Assembly (NCBI RefSeq): GCF_006476045.1
Contig: NZ_SRZY01000011.1
Span: 248,001-312,000, forward strand
DNA: 64,000 nucleotides
Source: Sphingobacterium lumbrici
Lineage (GTDB): Bacteria > Bacteroidota > Bacteroidia > Sphingobacteriales > Sphingobacteriaceae
Reading direction: 5' to 3'
How positions within the stretch are numbered: position 1 is the stretch's first letter; every line of letters begins with the position of its first letter. Below, one piece after another: positions 42,167-51,511 of this stretch. Under the pieces are notes generated by a model that saw only the letters and a program-made list of their open reading frames with translations, had not been told where the DNA came from and ran no database searches. A program made the translations under genes and the position numbers.

Positions 42167-45115
42167 TTGGAAGAGCTTTTATTACATCTTAAGGAATCAC
42201 TTCAGGGAGATCTCTTTACGGATCAGACTATGCGTATTCTGTATGCGACGGATGCCTCTGCGTATCGGGAAATGCCTTTGGCCGTGGCTATCCCACAGAC
42301 AGCCGAAGATATACAAAAGCTTATATTTTTTGCGCGAGAAAATAAAATTTCACTCATACCGCGTACCGCCGGGACTTCTCTTGCCGGACAGGTGGTGGGC
42401 TCAGGCATCATAGTGGATGTGTCTAGGCACTTTACGAAAATATTGGAAATCAATGAAGCTGAAAAATGGGTAAGGGTACAGCCGGGAGTCATTCGGGATG
42501 AACTGAATTTGTTTTTGAAACCGTATGGTCTTTTTTTTGGACCGGAAACCTCTACGGCTAACCGGGCCATGATCGGGGGAATGGTAGGAAACAATTCCTG
42601 TGGTTCAAATTCACTGATCTATAAAAGTACCCGGGAGCATGTATTGGAAATCGAAGCTTTTTTGAGCGACGGCTCTAAAGTACTGTTTAAAGATTTAAGC
42701 TTCGAAGAATTTACTGAAAAATGTAAGCATACGACACTTGAAGGAAGTTTATATGCTCAGATTCGGAGTATGCTAAGTGATTATCAAAATCAGGAACGGA
42801 TTAAATCCGAATTTCCAAAGCCGTCCATTGATCGAAGAAATACAGGATATGCGATTGATATTTTAGTCGATACCGATCCTTTCACAGCAGGAGGAGATCG
42901 GTTTAATTTTTCGAAATTGATCTGCGGATCGGAAGGCACGTTAGCATTTATTACCTCGGTTAAATTGCACCTAAATGAGATTTCGCGGTACCCTTCTGGA
43001 TTATTATGTGTGCATTTCTATAGTATTGAAGAAGCGTTACGCGCAAACTTGGTTGCTCTTCAGCATGGGCCACTTGTTAGCGAGCTTATGGATAATTATA
43101 TTTTGTCGTGTACCAAGAGTAATATCGAGCAAGCTCAAAACCGATTTTTCGTACAGGGAGATCCTGCGGCAATCCTTATTGTGGAATATGACGGGAGGGA
43201 TGAGCAAGAGATTCGACACAAAGCCGCTGAAGTGGAAACGTATATGAGGCGGGAAGGGCTAGGGTATTATTTTCCTTTGATCCTCGGTGCGGACAAGAAG
43301 AAGGTGTGGGATTTACGAAAGGCCGGACTTGGACTTTTGAGCAATACACCCGGAGACGAAAAACCAGTAGCTGTGATTGAAGATACCGCTGTTGATGTAC
43401 AGGATTTGCCCGATTATATCGCTGAATTTAATCAGATTTTATCGCGATATAATTTGTATTCAGTTCACTATGCGCATGCTGCGACCGGAGAGCTACATTT
43501 AAGACCGTTGTTGAATCTGAAAACTAAAAAGGGCAATCAATTATTTAAGGAGATCGCTTTCGAGATTGCAAAACTTGTAAAAAAATACAGAGGCTCATTG
43601 AGTGGAGAGCATGGTGACGGCAGACTTAGAGGCGAATTTATTGCTTATATGGTTGGAGAGCAGAACTATCAATTACTGAAACAAATTAAACATACCTGGG
43701 ATCCCTACGGCGTGTTTAATCCGGGGAAGATAGTGGATACTCCGGCAATGAACTCTTTTCTACGCTATGCTCCTGATCAACCGAACAGAACGATAAAAAC
43801 TGTTTTTCGTTATGGGAGACAACATGTTCTTCAGCATGCGGAGCAATGTAATGGATCGGGGGATTGTCGCAAGTCTCATTTGTCTGGAGGAACCATGTGT
43901 CCGTCGTATATGGCTACGCGAGATGAAAAAGATACAACCCGTGCGCGGGCTAATATTTTACGGGAGTTTCTAACGCATTCGCCGAAAGAGAATCCCTTTG
44001 ACCATCCTGAAATCAAAGAGGTGATGGATCTATGTCTAAGTTGTAAAGGCTGTAAGACGGAATGTCCGTCGAGTGTGGATATGGCTAAACTTAAAGCAGA
44101 ATTCTTACAGGCTTATCACGATGCTAATGGTCTTCCGATACGTACACGCTTAGTGGGGTGGGTAGATAGGATAACACAGATGGCTTCTTATATGCCTGCG
44201 GTGTACAACTGGTCTGTTCAAAACCGACTGGTCGGAAAGTTTATTAAGCGTATAGTTGGTTTTTCGGAAAAGCGGAATCTTCCTTTGGTAGGCGTTATAT
44301 CTTTGCGAAAATGGTTCGAGCGCCATGATAAACCTGTATATGATGGTTCACAGATAAAAAGAACTGTTTATTTCTTTTGTGATGAATTCACAAATTATAA
44401 CGATGTAGAAATTGGTAAAAAAGCCATCTTGTTGTTAGAGGAATTGGGGTATGAAGTTTTAATAATAGATCACGCATTTAGTGGACGTGCGCTGATTTCA
44501 AAAGGTATGCTCCGTGCGGCAAAAAAACTAGCCAATACGAACGTGAAGGTCTTTGCTTCCCGGATTAATAGTGAAACACCGCTTGTTGGTGTCGAACCGT
44601 CTACTATTTTGTCATTTCGCGACGAATATGTTGATCTGGTGGATGAACACCTCTTGGAAGAAGCGGGAAAAATCGCACCACATGCGATGATGATAGAAGA
44701 GTTTCTTTGGAAGGAATTCGAGAAAGGGAATATATCATCTGCAGACTTCAATAAATCTCAAAAGGTCATGCTTGTACACGCGCATTGTCAGCAGAAGGCC
44801 TGGAAGCTGCAAGACTTTACGGAAAAAGTACTTTCTATACCTGAGCACTATCATGCGACATCAATCGCTTCGGGTTGTTGTGGAATGGCGGGTTCTTTTG
44901 GATACGAGAAGGAACATTTTGATGTTTCCATGCAAATAGGCGGATTGGTGCTCTTTCCTGCAATCGAAAAAAAGGAAAATGGGCAGGTGATTGTAGCGCC
45001 CGGAGCAAGTTGTAGGCATCAGATTAAGGATGGTACTTCGGAGAGGGCATACCACCCTGTGGAGATTTTATATGATGCATTAAAAAAAGAAGAAGGGACT
45101 AAAAGTATTAAGTAG
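42167..45115 (+). CDS. FAD/4Fe-4S D-2-hydroxyglutarate dehydrogenase, YdiJ-like
   Basis: The 982-residue protein fuses an FAD-binding GlcD-like oxidase (FAD_binding_4, about residues 30-175, with IPRTAGTSLAGQVVGSGI; FAD-oxidase_C to about 480, with SGEHGDGRLRGEF) to an iron-sulfur half. That half contains CNGSGDCRKS, SGGTMCPSYMATRDEKDTTR, CLSCKGCKTECPS (4Fe-4S, about 620-632) and a CCG domain with SGCCGMAGSFGYE. This architecture is that of YdiJ, which oxidises D-2-hydroxyglutarate to 2-oxoglutarate. An in-frame stop lies just upstream, so the TTG at 42167 is the best start. It probably shares the hglS transcript. Confidence 0.9.
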   Translation: MEELLLHLKESLQGDLFTDQTMRILYATDASAYREMPLAVAIPQTAEDIQKLIFFARENKISLIPRTAGTSLAGQVVGSGIIVDVSRHFTKILEINEAEKWVRVQPGVIRDELNLFLKPYGLFFGPETSTANRAMIGGMVGNNSCGSNSLIYKSTREHVLEIEAFLSDGSKVLFKDLSFEEFTEKCKHTTLEGSLYAQIRSMLSDYQNQERIKSEFPKPSIDRRNTGYAIDILVDTDPFTAGGDRFNFSKLICGSEGTLAFITSVKLHLNEISRYPSGLLCVHFYSIEEALRANLVALQHGPLVSELMDNYILSCTKSNIEQAQNRFFVQGDPAAILIVEYDGRDEQEIRHKAAEVETYMRREGLGYYFPLILGADKKKVWDLRKAGLGLLSNTPGDEKPVAVIEDTAVDVQDLPDYIAEFNQILSRYNLYSVHYAHAATGELHLRPLLNLKTKKGNQLFKEIAFEIAKLVKKYRGSLSGEHGDGRLRGEFIAYMVGEQNYQLLKQIKHTWDPYGVFNPGKIVDTPAMNSFLRYAPDQPNRTIKTVFRYGRQHVLQHAEQCNGSGDCRKSHLSGGTMCPSYMATRDEKDTTRARANILREFLTHSPKENPFDHPEIKEVMDLCLSCKGCKTECPSSVDMAKLKAEFLQAYHDANGLPIRTRLVGWVDRITQMASYMPAVYNWSVQNRLVGKFIKRIVGFSEKRNLPLVGVISLRKWFERHDKPVYDGSQIKRTVYFFCDEFTNYNDVEIGKKAILLLEELGYEVLIIDHAFSGRALISKGMLRAAKKLANTNVKVFASRINSETPLVGVEPSTILSFRDEYVDLVDEHLLEEAGKIAPHAMMIEEFLWKEFEKGNISSADFNKSQKVMLVHAHCQQKAWKLQDFTEKVLSIPEHYHATSIASGCCGMAGSFGYEKEHFDVSMQIGGLVLFPAIEKKENGQVIVAPGASCRHQIKDGTSERAYHPVEILYDALKKEEGTKSIK

Positions 45116-45125
45116 GCTTCTTTTC

Positions 45126-45202
45126 TGTCATCCTGACTTTGGAGGGATCTAAATACTATAGATAATCAAAGCTTTAGATCCTTCACTACGTTCAGGATGA
45201 CA
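45126..45202. repeat. Long two-tier hairpin repeat
   Basis: TGTCATCCTGA (45126-45136) pairs with TCAGGATGACA (45192-45202), and inside it GGATCTAAA (45145-45153) with TTTAGATCC (45173-45181). It lies between the stop of the dehydrogenase gene and the convergent DUF2911 gene, so it may serve as a terminator. The TCATCCTGA...GGATC pattern is a widespread Bacteroidota intergenic repeat. Confidence 0.7.
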
Positions 45203-45254
45203 ACAAAAAAGACAAATACATTTAGCCCCCCTTTTGGAGGTATAAGGCAACCAA

Positions 45255-46100
45255 TTACTTAGTCGCCTCGCTCAACACGCGATTATTCAATTTGATATAT
45301 TCGCCATTATTGGCTTTTTCGGCAATTGTAATTCCTTCTTTCGCAGCTTGTGTTGCGCCTGCTTTATCGCCCGATTTTAAAAGAATTCTAGCTTTCCAGT
45401 ATTTAATGTGTGGCGCTTTATCGTTCCCTTTATCGGCTTCATTGATCCAGTCTGCGGCTTTTTTGATGTCAAGTCCGTTATTGTAATAATATTGCGCTGC
45501 CTGGAAATATGGTTTTTTCTCCCCTTGCATAGCTTGCTCCAATGAAGCGATAATTTCAGTAGATTGATCTACTTTAATGTTAAATGCAGCTTGCGTGTTT
45601 TCCCAATTTAATGTTACGGTCGTGGAATTAGGAGTCACATCGCCGAAATTGATCGTAAATGTTTCCACTTTTTGAGATGTAACTTGTGGTTTTACATTAA
45701 AACGTACGAAATCTTCCTCTTGTTTATATTGATATGCTCCCCATTGTTGGGCATTTTTACTCAAAATGATCGTCCAATTGCTTTGATTCGGGATAGTAAA
45801 TAAACCGTACGTGCCAGCAGGGACTTTATGACCTTCAATGCTTACTTCCTCTTCAAAGGTAATGACCGGAATATTATTCGCTCCTGTGCGCCATACTTCT
45901 CCATAAGGTACTAACTCTCCAAATACAACACGATTGTTGATATTTGGACGTTGATAAGTTAATGAAATCTTCTTGATCCCTACTCCTTGTGTAATAGTCT
46001 GTGTACTACTTGCTGGAGGTAGTTTTACTTGTGCATCCGCAGTTTGTAGCATGAAAAATAGTGCTGAAGCGGCGAATATGTTTAATAATGTTCTGCTCAT
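45255..46100 (-). CDS. DUF2911 exported protein
   Basis: The 281-residue protein has a signal peptide (LLNIFAASALFFMLQTADA) and the DUF2911 domain at residues about 25-170, including VKLPPASSTQTITQGVG, SLTYQRPNINNR, LVPYGEVWRTGANNIPVI and PAGTYGLFTIP. The C-terminal 100 residues are helical and TPR-like (AAQYYYNNGLDIKKAADWIN). The family's function is unknown; the domain is confined mostly to Bacteroidota. It follows the MFS transporter gene on the same strand after 51 bases. Confidence 0.9.
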   Translation of the reverse strand: MSRTLLNIFAASALFFMLQTADAQVKLPPASSTQTITQGVGIKKISLTYQRPNINNRVVFGELVPYGEVWRTGANNIPVITFEEEVSIEGHKVPAGTYGLFTIPNQSNWTIILSKNAQQWGAYQYKQEEDFVRFNVKPQVTSQKVETFTINFGDVTPNSTTVTLNWENTQAAFNIKVDQSTEIIASLEQAMQGEKKPYFQAAQYYYNNGLDIKKAADWINEADKGNDKAPHIKYWKARILLKSGDKAGATQAAKEGITIAEKANNGEYIKLNNRVLSEATK

Positions 46101-46151
46101 TGTGTGTAGTTTTACAGTGAATTTAATATTTCATATAATTATTATTTTATA

Positions 46152-47435
46152 CTATGCTTTTTTGCCGACTTTATGGCCTATAATGGCATAATACAAAATA
46201 AATAAATAGCAAGGTAGCGCAATCCAATAAGCGTGGTGCGATCCTACATAATGTGCTATTTGGCCGTACAATAAAGGGATTACAGCTCCGCCGGCAATTC
46301 CCATTACCAATAGACCCGAGGCTGCACTTGTAAATTTACCCACACCTTTCAATGCTAATGGCCATACCGCGGGCCAGATTAATGAATTAGCAAGGCCTAA
46401 TAACGCAACGAAATAAAGAGAGGTCATTCCATGAGTGAAAACGATACCTATTGTGAAGGCAATCCCCAGTATTCCACATAACTTTAACGCAGTTTCTTGT
46501 TTAATATATTTTGGAATAGTAATGATACCCACAATATATCCAACAACCATTGCGACCATTGTAAATCCGGTGAAGAATTTTGCATCATCTAATGCAATAC
46601 CTTGTGATACGCCATATGCAATAATGGTGTCTCCGGCTAAAACCTCAACACCAACATATAGGAATAAGGTAATCATGCCCAATACGACATGTGGAAATTG
46701 CCAAATACTAGTTTTACCGTCTGAGGCATGGTGATGGTCTACCGTTTCTTCCTCATTGCCTTCCACTTCGGGAAGATTTGCTCTGGATATCCAAATGGAT
46801 AGTATAATTAAGACAGCCACAATCCCGATATAGGGGTTTACCACCGCTAAGGCAACTTTGTCCAATGCTGTGGAATATTCTTCAGCTGAAAGGGAATTTA
46901 CTTGTTGTGTAAGCTTATCTGCTTCGCCTAAATTTAGAAATAAGCCTAAGATTATGGGAGCAACAGCTCCGGCAAACTTATTACAAATACCCATTATACT
47001 TATTCGCCGTGCTGCGGTTTCAACTGGGCCAAGAATCGTAATGTATGGATTGGAAGCTGTTTGCAATATCGCTAAACCTCCACCCATTATAAATAAGCCG
47101 ATCAAAAAGATAAGATACGTTCTGGAATATGCGGCAGGAATAAATAACAATGCACCTACAGCCATAATAGCTAAAGAAATAGACATCCCTTTTTTGAAAC
47201 CATATTTATTCAATACCCATGTAGAAACGGGAGCCATGACTAAATAGGCGATGTAAAAAGCAAACGTTACAAGATACGATTGTACTTCGGTAAGTTCACA
47301 TGCAATTCTTAAGTAGGGAATTAGCAAGGAATTCAACCATGTGACAAAGCCAAAAATAAAGAAGAGTGATCCGATAATAATCATAGGACCGACTGTTGAC
47401 TGTCCCGGTTTTTGATAAGATTTTCTAGAATCCAT
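46152..47435 (-). CDS. Sugar MFS transporter, FucP/GluP-like
   Basis: This 427-residue inner-membrane protein belongs to the fucose/glucose-galactose permease group, with 12 hydrophobic segments. Characteristic stretches are FFIFGFVTWLNSLLIPYLRI (about residues 25-44), FYIAYLVMAPVSTWVLNKYG, GGGLAILQTASNPYITILGP and a central His/Asp-rich loop (EEETVDHHHASDGKTS). Transport would be proton-coupled uptake of a hexose. The precise sugar cannot be told. No sugar kinase adjoins. Confidence 0.92.
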   Translation of the reverse strand: MDSRKSYQKPGQSTVGPMIIIGSLFFIFGFVTWLNSLLIPYLRIACELTEVQSYLVTFAFYIAYLVMAPVSTWVLNKYGFKKGMSISLAIMAVGALLFIPAAYSRTYLIFLIGLFIMGGGLAILQTASNPYITILGPVETAARRISIMGICNKFAGAVAPIILGLFLNLGEADKLTQQVNSLSAEEYSTALDKVALAVVNPYIGIVAVLIILSIWISRANLPEVEGNEEETVDHHHASDGKTSIWQFPHVVLGMITLFLYVGVEVLAGDTIIAYGVSQGIALDDAKFFTGFTMVAMVVGYIVGIITIPKYIKQETALKLCGILGIAFTIGIVFTHGMTSLYFVALLGLANSLIWPAVWPLALKGVGKFTSAASGLLVMGIAGGAVIPLLYGQIAHYVGSHHAYWIALPCYLFILYYAIIGHKVGKKA

Positions 47436-47551
47436 AGGGAGTTTTAAGATTTAATATAATTATCATAATTTTATAACACAAGACTAACAAAATAAATTGA
47501 GAATAGAAATAAAATAAAGTAATCAATCGTTTGCATACGTTTATAGAAATA

Positions 47552-47578
47552 GGGAGACATCGATGGGCGAAGTCTCCC
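47552..47578. terminator. Possible terminator after the thioesterase gene
   Basis: GGGAGAC (47552-47558) pairs with GTCTCCC (47572-47578) in the gap downstream of the minus-strand thioesterase gene. There is no T-tract on either strand, so a Rho-independent function is uncertain. Confidence 0.35.
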
Positions 47579-47661
47579 TAAACCTAAACCGTATCATAAA
47601 ACCAATGAATGGTTTCTATATTAGTAGTACAATGTTGCTTTAAAAATGTTTTCAAAAAATA

Positions 47662-48084
47662 TTATTTTTTTTCTACTATCGCTACCGTAAGTCTTGAGAT
47701 ACATAGTAAAGCATGTTGATCATTATGGATTTTAATATCCCAAACATGTGTAGATTTTCCGATATGCACTGCCGTACAGGTTGCTGTAACAAACCCCGCT
47801 ATTCCCGATTTTATATGATTGGCGTTTACCTCCAATCCTACACCCACATATTTTGTGGTGTCGATGATAAGATTCGATGCTACACTTCCGATCGATTCGG
47901 CTAATACCACAGAAGCTCCGCCATGAAGGATGCCGAAAGGCTGTTTTACCTTATCTGTAATAGGCATTGTGGCAATAATAGTATTATCTAAAATAGCCGT
48001 TGCTTTAATTTCAAGCAGTTGGGTCATGTATTTATCAAAAATACGGTTGACTTCTTCCAGGGAATAATTTTTAAGCCAGATCAT
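47662..48084 (-). CDS. PaaI/YdiI-like hotdog-fold thioesterase
   Basis: The 140-residue protein has a single hotdog domain: QPFGILHGGASVVLAESIGS (about residues 48-67) contains the HGG motif and the catalytic-type acidic residue in LAES, then VGLEVNANHIKSG. These are the signatures of acyl-CoA thioesterases such as YdiI or PaaI. A substrate cannot be inferred, since the neighbours are a DinB protein and a histidine kinase. It overlaps the DinB gene by 14 bases and is the last gene of a three-gene operon. Confidence 0.9.
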   Translation of the reverse strand: MIWLKNYSLEEVNRIFDKYMTQLLEIKATAILDNTIIATMPITDKVKQPFGILHGGASVVLAESIGSVASNLIIDTTKYVGVGLEVNANHIKSGIAGFVTATCTAVHIGKSTHVWDIKIHNDQHALLCISRLTVAIVEKK

Positions 48085-48598
48085 TTGATTTTTTTAGATA
48101 GCGTTCTTGAAGAATGATGCGATGATGATTCAAATGGCCGGCGATAACATGAATAAATGCGCGCACGCTGATTAAGCGGTCTGACGCCATTCCTTTACGG
48201 TTGAGTTCGGTTTCGTTCAACGTGTTAAAGAAAATCAAATTCGCTTTTCTCAAATGGATGAATTCTTCGATGATACTATCAAAAGAACGTTCGTTATGAC
48301 GTCCGTTTGCTACAAATTCGTCTTGTTCGAAAGCTGCCAAAGCAGTCATATCGTTTCGTGCAAACCGCAATGCTCTATAGGCCATCACACGCTCGGTATC
48401 CAATATATGACATAATACTTCTTTCACAGTCCATTTGTCTTCTGCATAGGTATATTCTCCCAATTCTTTGGGGATGCTGCGGATAAATTCGGGAAAAGAT
48501 TCAACTTGAAGGACAAGCTCTTCCTTTATATCGTAGACTATGGTTTCAATATAATCACTGTATATAGCTGGATATTCATCAGACTTGAGTTGGTTCAT
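48071..48598 (-). CDS. DinB/YfiT-like four-helix-bundle protein
   Basis: The 175-residue protein shows WTVKEVLCHILDTERVMAYR (about residues 56-75), with the conserved His, and AFIHVIAGHLNHHRIILQE near the C-terminus, giving the His triad of the DinB fold, a nickel- or zinc-binding helical bundle. DinB-like proteins are linked to stress responses and to thiol transfer, but most are uncharacterised. It overlaps the histidine kinase gene by 20 bases upstream and the thioesterase gene by 14 bases downstream. Confidence 0.88.
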   Translation of the reverse strand: MNQLKSDEYPAIYSDYIETIVYDIKEELVLQVESFPEFIRSIPKELGEYTYAEDKWTVKEVLCHILDTERVMAYRALRFARNDMTALAAFEQDEFVANGRHNERSFDSIIEEFIHLRKANLIFFNTLNETELNRKGMASDRLISVRAFIHVIAGHLNHHRIILQERYLKKSNDLA

Positions 48599-49802
48599 AG
48601 CGTAAGTTGCTTTTTAATATTATCCTAAATGTAGTTCCTCTACCGATTTCAGATTCCTTTACAAAGATTTGTCCTTTGTGGTAGCTCACCATTCGTTTGG
48701 TAAGACTTAAGCCAAGGCCCCATCCTCGTTTGCGTGTGGTAAATCCTGGTTGAAAGATGTTTTCGAAATTTGTACGAGCAATTCCCTTACCATTATCGCT
48801 AATGTCTATAAAAATTTCCTCTTTTGCAATGTTTTCAGAAATGGTTACGATAATTTTTCCCTCAGTTTCGATTGCGTTGACGGCGTTCTTCAGTAAATTT
48901 TCAATAATCCAGTCAAATAATTGGATATTTAACATCGCTTCTACATGCTTATCGCCTTCCATAGCAAATGTAATCTTATCACTGGTACGCACACGAAAAT
49001 AATTGATATAATCGTTGATAACGCGATACACATTATGATTGGTGAGAGAGGGGATAGAGCCAATTTTGGAAAATCGATCGGCCACTACTTCCAGTCGTTG
49101 TACATCGCGTTCCATCTCATTTAGGACACTGTCGTCTTCGGTTTCGTATTTTATGCGGATCAGTTCCAACCATCCCATCAGTGAAGAAATAGGCGTGCCC
49201 AATTGATGAGCCGCTTCTTTCGCCATACCCACCCATACGAGGTTTTGTTCGGATCTTTTAATGGAGTTGAAGACAGTATAGCCAATAATAAGAAATACTG
49301 CGATAAGTGATATTTGCACGTAAGGATATATACGCAGTTGCCGTAGTGCATCCGAATCGTGATAATAGACATACCACTTTTCTCCAGTGTCTAAATCAAT
49401 GACAATGGGAGAATGCATACTTTTCATGCCATTCAGCTGTTTTTCAAAATAGGTTGGATCGTATTCTAAATGTGCTTGGGCAATGTCTTCTGTGCGAATA
49501 TTTGTCTTGGTTGCATCTAGATCCCGCCAGAAGATAATGTTTCCCTTTTGATCGGTAATGATGGCAGGCAGGGTAAGACTATCTCTTACGGCATAGATAA
49601 AGCTGATAAATTGATCATCTACATCGGGCATGGTGACGATGCTTCTTGTACTCATGGCCCATACCTCAGCTTTTGTGCGCTCTGATTTGGATAAACTTTT
49701 CACGAGATAGTTTGTGTACACGAGCGATGCCACTCCTATTATTACTGCGAATAACAATAGTAGGAATTTCCAAAGTTGTTTATTGTACCTGTATGGATTC
49801 AT
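48579..49802 (-). CDS. Membrane-bound sensor histidine kinase (orphan)
   Basis: The 407-residue kinase has two transmembrane helices (FLLLLFAVIIGVASLVYTNYL, about 13-33; ISLIAVFLIIGYTVFNS, about 164-180) flanking a periplasmic sensor of about 125 residues. The H-box is MAKEAAHQLGTPISSLMGW with His199, then the N-box ENLLKNAVNAIE and G-boxes DNGKGIA and GWGLGLSLTKRM. No response regulator gene is adjacent; instead it heads an operon with DinB and thioesterase genes. The ligand is unknown. Confidence 0.93.
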   Translation of the reverse strand: MNPYRYNKQLWKFLLLLFAVIIGVASLVYTNYLVKSLSKSERTKAEVWAMSTRSIVTMPDVDDQFISFIYAVRDSLTLPAIITDQKGNIIFWRDLDATKTNIRTEDIAQAHLEYDPTYFEKQLNGMKSMHSPIVIDLDTGEKWYVYYHDSDALRQLRIYPYVQISLIAVFLIIGYTVFNSIKRSEQNLVWVGMAKEAAHQLGTPISSLMGWLELIRIKYETEDDSVLNEMERDVQRLEVVADRFSKIGSIPSLTNHNVYRVINDYINYFRVRTSDKITFAMEGDKHVEAMLNIQLFDWIIENLLKNAVNAIETEGKIIVTISENIAKEEIFIDISDNGKGIARTNFENIFQPGFTTRKRGWGLGLSLTKRMVSYHKGQIFVKESEIGRGTTFRIILKSNLRYEPTQV

Positions 49803-49890
49803 GATATATATCGTACCGCAAAATAAAAATTTTATCGCATAGAAACTATTCTATTGTAGCGATTATTAAAGTAAATCCACGATAAATATG

Positions 49891-49898
49891 TAATTTTG
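49891..49898 (+). promoter_or_regulatory. -7 box (TAATTTTG) immediately upstream of gltX
   Basis: TAATTTTG is followed by four bases (CTGT) and then the gltX ATG at 49903, implying a leaderless or near-leaderless mRNA. Confidence 0.6.
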
Positions 49899-49902
49899 CT
49901 GT

Positions 49903-51423
49903 ATGAGTTCACAAAAGAAAGTTAGGGTGCGTTTCGCACCTAGCCCTACAGGGGGATTGCACTTAGGGGGAGTACGCACGGCTTTGTTCAATTATCTATT
50001 TGCTCGTCACCACCAAGGTGAATTTATTTTACGTATTGAGGATACAGATCAGACACGTTTTGTGGCTGGTGCAGAAGAATATATTACAGAGTGCCTCGCT
50101 TGGTGTGGCATCGAGCCGGACGAGAGTCCGAATAAACCCGGATCCTTTGGCCCCTATAGACAAAGTGAACGGAAACCTTCTTACCGTCAATACGCGGAAC
50201 AGCTAATAAAGGATGGGTACGCATACTATGCGTTCGATACAGCAGAAGAATTGGAAGAACAGCGTAAAATTCATCCGAATTTCAGATACAGCCACGAAAA
50301 TAGAGCTGAACTACGAAATTCATTAAGTCTTTCGGATGAAGAAGTTCAAAAGTTGCTTGGAGCGGGAGTTCCTTATACGGTACGTATCAAAATGCCTGAA
50401 AATGAAGTGCTATCTTTTGAAGATATGATTCGCGGGCGGGTTTCTTTCGAAACAAAACTAATCGATGATAAAGTCCTGCTAAAGGCGGACGGGATGCCTA
50501 CGTATCACTTAGCGGTCGTAGTGGACGATAAGGCAATGGAGATATCACATATCTTTCGAGGCGAAGAATGGTTGCCATCTGCTCCTGTACATATTTTGCT
50601 ATGGGAATACCTGGGATGGAAACAGGAAATGCCAGAGTGGGCACATTTACCCCTGATCTTAAAGCCTGATGGCAACGGAAAATTGAGCAAACGCGATGGC
50701 GATCGATTAGGCTTTCCGGTATATGCAATGAATTGGGCTGATCCTAAATCAGGTGACTTGACAAAAGGATTCCGGGAACTGGGTTTTCTGCCTGAGGCGT
50801 TTCTCAATATGCTTGCATTGCTGGGGTGGAACGATGGAACAGAGCAGGAAATCTTTACCAAAGAAGAATTGATTGAAAAATTTGCGGTGGAGCGTATCAG
50901 TAAGAGTGGTGCCAAATTTGATTTCGAAAAAGCAAAATGGTTCAACCACGAATGGATTAAACAAACCGATAATATTGCGTTAATTGTGCAAATGAGAAAT
51001 GTATTGGTTGAACATGGAATAGAAGAGGTAGATCCTGCTTTTTTGGATAAGGTGTTGTCTGCTGTAAAAGAGCGTATGACGTATATTTCAGATTTTTGGG
51101 GGCAAACTTCATTTTTCTTTCAACAACCTGATTCCTACGATGCGGACGCAATCAAACCGAAATGGAATGCGCAGAAGACTGCTTTTTTTGAAGAGCTTAT
51201 AAGCGAATTAAAGAGTCAAACGATTTGGGAAGCACCTGTGCTGGAATCTTTTTTCAAAGAAAAGGTAGCCTCATCCGGATTGAAAGTTGGTGAATTGATG
51301 ATGCCTTTCCGTATTATGTTGGTGGGAGGGAAATTTGGCCCCGATGTTTTTAAAATAGCAGAGTTGTTAGGACAACAGGAAGTTGTTGAGCGTATCGAAA
51401 AAGCACTACCCCATTTTTCATAA
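49903..51423 (+). CDS. gltX: Glutamyl-tRNA synthetase
   Basis: This class I synthetase charges tRNA-Glu. The 506-residue protein has the HIGH-type motif in FAPSPTGGLHLGGVRTALF (about residues 11-29), FILRIEDTDQTR, and the KMSKS-type loop as GNGKLSKRDGDRLGFPVY. The C-terminal anticodon-binding domain follows. A full-length GlnS is encoded in the same window, so this enzyme is expected to be discriminating for tRNA-Glu. A terminator follows directly. Confidence 0.97.
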   Translation: MSSQKKVRVRFAPSPTGGLHLGGVRTALFNYLFARHHQGEFILRIEDTDQTRFVAGAEEYITECLAWCGIEPDESPNKPGSFGPYRQSERKPSYRQYAEQLIKDGYAYYAFDTAEELEEQRKIHPNFRYSHENRAELRNSLSLSDEEVQKLLGAGVPYTVRIKMPENEVLSFEDMIRGRVSFETKLIDDKVLLKADGMPTYHLAVVVDDKAMEISHIFRGEEWLPSAPVHILLWEYLGWKQEMPEWAHLPLILKPDGNGKLSKRDGDRLGFPVYAMNWADPKSGDLTKGFRELGFLPEAFLNMLALLGWNDGTEQEIFTKEELIEKFAVERISKSGAKFDFEKAKWFNHEWIKQTDNIALIVQMRNVLVEHGIEEVDPAFLDKVLSAVKERMTYISDFWGQTSFFFQQPDSYDADAIKPKWNAQKTAFFEELISELKSQTIWEAPVLESFFKEKVASSGLKVGELMMPFRIMLVGGKFGPDVFKIAELLGQQEVVERIEKALPHFS

Positions 51424-51440
51424 ATAACGACGAATAAAAA

Positions 51441-51478
51441 AACGTTAAGAAATTCCTGTTTCTTAACGTTTTTTTTTA
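51441..51478 (+). terminator. Terminator of gltX
   Basis: AACGTTAAGAAA-TTCCTG-TTTCTTAACGTT is a perfect 12-bp stem followed by an uninterrupted T-tract, 17 bases after the gltX stop. Confidence 0.92.
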
Positions 51479-51511
51479 CTTTAGAAGTTTTAAAAAACTT
51501 AAATCCTAATC

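Noticed and set aside
45126..45202. Possible small RNA gene
   Set aside because: The hairpin matches a common intergenic repeat pattern and lies between convergent stops; there is no promoter box of its own.
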